Shown in pieces: positions 39,628 to 41,478 of a DNA stretch of 41,478 bases; position 1 is the stretch's first letter, and every line of letters begins with the position of its first letter. The notes under the pieces are model-generated. The model was not told where the DNA came from, made no database searches, and was given only the letters and a program-made list of their open reading frames with translations. This stretch comes from Gammaproteobacteria bacterium (GTDB taxonomy: Bacteria > Pseudomonadota > Gammaproteobacteria > Chromatiales > Chromatiaceae). The stretch covers positions 1 through 41,478 of the forward strand of contig JAJRZI010000014.1 in NCBI GenBank assembly GCA_024275295.1, given 5' to 3'. The translations under genes were made by a program, and so were the position numbers.

Positions 39628-40413
39628 ATGGCTCGAATTATCACAGTTGCCAATCAGAAGGGCGGTGTCGGCAAGACGACCACGTCGGTAAACCTTGCGG
39701 CCGCAATAGCAGGCAAGCGTAACCGTGTGTTGCTGGTCGATCTTGATCCCCAGGGTAATGCCACTATGGGTTGTGGGGTGAATAAGCATACCCTGAAAAA
39801 CTCATGTTGCGATGTGCTGTTGGGAGAGGTTCGTCTGCAGGAGACCGTGATCAAATTGGATAAGATAGGGATGGATATCCTGCCTGCCAATGCAGATCTT
39901 ACCGCAGCAGAAGTGGGGCTGATGGACCTGCCGCTTAGAGAGAAGCGCTTAAGTCTGGCGTTGGAAGGGTCACGGGAAAACTACGACTACATCTTTATAG
40001 ACTGTCCTCCTTCACTCAATATGCTCACTATCAATGCCCTGGTGGCATCGGGTGGGGTATTGGTGCCGCTGCAGACAGAATATTATGCGCTGGAAGGGTT
40101 ATCGGCATTGATGAAGACGATAGAGCAGCTCAAAATCAGTCGTAATCCAGATCTGCAACTTGAGGGGATACTCCGCACCATGCATGACCCGCGCAATAAT
40201 CTTGCGGTAGAGGTGTCGGCACAACTGCTCACCCATTTTAAGGATAAGGTATTCAATACAGTGATACCCCGGAATGTGCGGGTGGCCGAAGCGCCCAGCT
40301 ATGGTCTGCCGGTGCTGATGTATGACAAATCCTCCCGTGGGGCGATCTCTTATCTGGCATTGGCCAGTGAAGTTTTGCGGCGGCATGAACAGTGCCAGCC
40401 AGCTTCTGCATGA
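39628..40413 (+). CDS. parA: Chromosome partitioning ATPase ParA (Soj)
   Basis: The product has 261 residues from the ATG at 39628; a TTG at 39598 would add ten unrelated residues. It begins MARIITVANQKGGVGKTTT, the deviant Walker A motif of ParA ATPases, and continues with DLDPQGNATMG and the Walker B-like IFIDCPPSLNMLT. ParA dimers on the nucleoid pull ParB-parS complexes toward the poles. parB follows 41 bases later. Confidence 0.97.
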   Translation: MARIITVANQKGGVGKTTTSVNLAAAIAGKRNRVLLVDLDPQGNATMGCGVNKHTLKNSCCDVLLGEVRLQETVIKLDKIGMDILPANADLTAAEVGLMDLPLREKRLSLALEGSRENYDYIFIDCPPSLNMLTINALVASGGVLVPLQTEYYALEGLSALMKTIEQLKISRNPDLQLEGILRTMHDPRNNLAVEVSAQLLTHFKDKVFNTVIPRNVRVAEAPSYGLPVLMYDKSSRGAISYLALASEVLRRHEQCQPASA

Positions 40414-40454
40414 CGCCCGCTTACTATTTAACCTGAACCTGTAACTGATTCGAC

Positions 40455-41348
40455 ATGGCAGCAAAAAAACGTGGTCTTGGACGAGGCCTGGATGCTCTGC
40501 TGGGTGGTGCGCTTGCTGAAGAGCAGACTACTACAGAAGCGAGTGACAATAACCCTGAAGGCAGCAACCTTGGCACTCTGCCTGTTGATTTGATTCAACG
40601 CGGGCGGTATCAGCCACGCCGGGATTTTGATCCTGACACTCTACGGGAATTGGCTGACTCGATTGCAGCTCAAGGCGTGGTGCAGCCGATTGTGGTTCGC
40701 CCGGTTGGTCAGGGACGTTATGAGATCATTGCAGGTGAACGCCGCTGGCGAGCATCTCAACAGGCTGGTTTGAGTGAGATTCCGGTAGTTATTCGTGATG
40801 TATCCGATCAGACTGCCATGGCGATGGGCCTGATTGAAAATATCCAGCGTGAAGATCTAAACCCACTGGAAGAGGCCACAGCCCTGCATCGGCTGTTGCA
40901 TGAATTTGAGCTTACCCACCAGCAGATAGCTCAGGCCGTTGGAAAATCCCGGACCACTGTGACCAATCTGCTGCGTCTACTGGAACTTAACGAGGATGTT
41001 AAACGTCTTGTAGAGACAAAAAAGATTGAAATGGGCCACGCTCGTGCGCTGCTGGGTCTGCAGGCACAAGCCCAAGCTGATGCAGGCAGAGAGGTTGCCA
41101 AAAAAGGGCTGTCGGTGAGAGAGACAGAGCGGCTTGTCCGTCGGCTCCAGGGAGAAGCATCAGATGATCCCACAAAACACAAAAAGCCAGCGAAGGAAGA
41201 CCCGAATATCTCCCGGCTTCAGAATGATCTGTCAGAGCGATTGGGCGCACATGTAAAGCTTCAGCAAGGAGCAGGAGGAAAGGGGAAATTGGTTATTGCC
41301 TACAACAGCCTTGATGAGTTGGAAGGGATTTTAGAGCACATCAAGTAG
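40455..41348 (+). CDS. parB: Chromosome partitioning protein ParB (Spo0J)
   Basis: The product has 297 residues. The basic start KKRGLGRGLDALLGG is the typical ParA-contacting N terminus. CTP-binding motifs appear as GERRWRASQQAG and ENIQREDLNPLEEA, a helix-turn-helix follows (HQQIAQAVGKSRTTVTNLL), and the C terminus is the dimerisation domain. It should load on the two parS sites in recF, 15 kb away, and spread as a clamp. Confidence 0.97.
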   Translation: MAAKKRGLGRGLDALLGGALAEEQTTTEASDNNPEGSNLGTLPVDLIQRGRYQPRRDFDPDTLRELADSIAAQGVVQPIVVRPVGQGRYEIIAGERRWRASQQAGLSEIPVVIRDVSDQTAMAMGLIENIQREDLNPLEEATALHRLLHEFELTHQQIAQAVGKSRTTVTNLLRLLELNEDVKRLVETKKIEMGHARALLGLQAQAQADAGREVAKKGLSVRETERLVRRLQGEASDDPTKHKKPAKEDPNISRLQNDLSERLGAHVKLQQGAGGKGKLVIAYNSLDELEGILEHIK

Positions 41349-41387
41349 CTGTTGAATTGATCACCTATATTTATTTAATTGCACTGA

Positions 41388-41416
41388 TTGACCTGGTATC
41401 TGAATACGCCTATACT
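41388..41416 (+). promoter_or_regulatory. Strong sigma-70 promoter at the right edge
   Basis: The -35 box is TTGACC (41388-41393) and the -10 box is TATACT (41411-41416), with an ideal 17-base spacer. It reads into the gene starting at 41463, probably the atp operon that usually follows parB in gammaproteobacteria. Confidence 0.75.
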
Positions 41417-41462
41417 GCGCGGCTTTAATTCGCCCGGTATTAGTGCGGCACAGGGGTCCGGG

Positions 41463-41478
41463 ATGCAAATCACAAACA
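41463..41478 (+). CDS. Possible start of the next gene, cut by the window edge
   Basis: An ATG at 41463 opens MQITN behind a purine-rich stretch (AGGGGTCCGGG). Position after parB suggests the ATP synthase accessory subunit AtpI, but five residues cannot show this. Confidence 0.3.

Overview
This window is a chromosomal segment around the replication origin of a gammaproteobacterium. The block dnaA-dnaN-recF-gyrB runs divergently from rpmH-rnpA-yidC-mnmE, with mnmG-rsmG-parA-parB further right and glyQ-glyS-gmhB-plsC further left. This is the ancestral gammaproteobacterial origin neighbourhood. The glnA control region (sigma-54 promoter plus paired NtrC boxes) and the enzyme families fit the same assignment. 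A sulfur-oxidising or Chromatiales-like host is possible, but that is only an impression.

Layout. Positions 1-676 hold worn mobile DNA: the C-terminal remnant of a REP-associated (Y1/RayT) transposase, a REP-like end sequence and an unrecognised ORF. Positions 937-13865 form a same-strand accessory cluster: a HEAT-repeat protein, an exported cupredoxin-like protein, a 42-residue membrane peptide, a tandem universal-stress protein carrying PCP_red domains, a radical-SAM/SPASM-like enzyme with four PCP_red-like repeats, a protoporphyrinogen-oxidase-like flavoprotein, a small membrane-anchored protein, a Cache/PAS membrane histidine kinase and a sigma-54-dependent response regulator. From 6089 to 13865 the genes overlap head to tail. 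I see no described pathway with this combination. It looks like an uncharacterised tetrapyrrole- or metal-cofactor-linked redox system with its own two-component control.

Positions 13907-18181, read on the minus strand, hold glnA and an operon of a PP-loop thiolase-like enzyme, a TusA-like sulfur carrier and a cation-diffusion-facilitator transporter. Positions 18322-22616 (plus) encode glycyl-tRNA synthetase, a heptose phosphatase and an acyltransferase. Positions 22641-28914 (minus) encode gyrB, recF, dnaN and dnaA. Two parS palindromes lie inside recF and their partners parA and parB are at 39.6-41.3 kb. Positions 29232-32744 (plus) hold rpmH, rnpA, yidC and mnmE, with no yidD. A 165-bp TA-flanked MITE follows. 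Positions 32936-36818 (minus) hold a MoxR-DUF58-transglutaminase operon, and 36926-41348 (plus) hold mnmG, rsmG, parA and parB. The window ends in a strong sigma-70 promoter and the first codons of another gene.

The observations most worth a second look are the PCP_red cluster, the in-frame TAA that splits a PCP_red protein, the MITE, the glnA enhancer-promoter architecture and the uncertain position of oriC.
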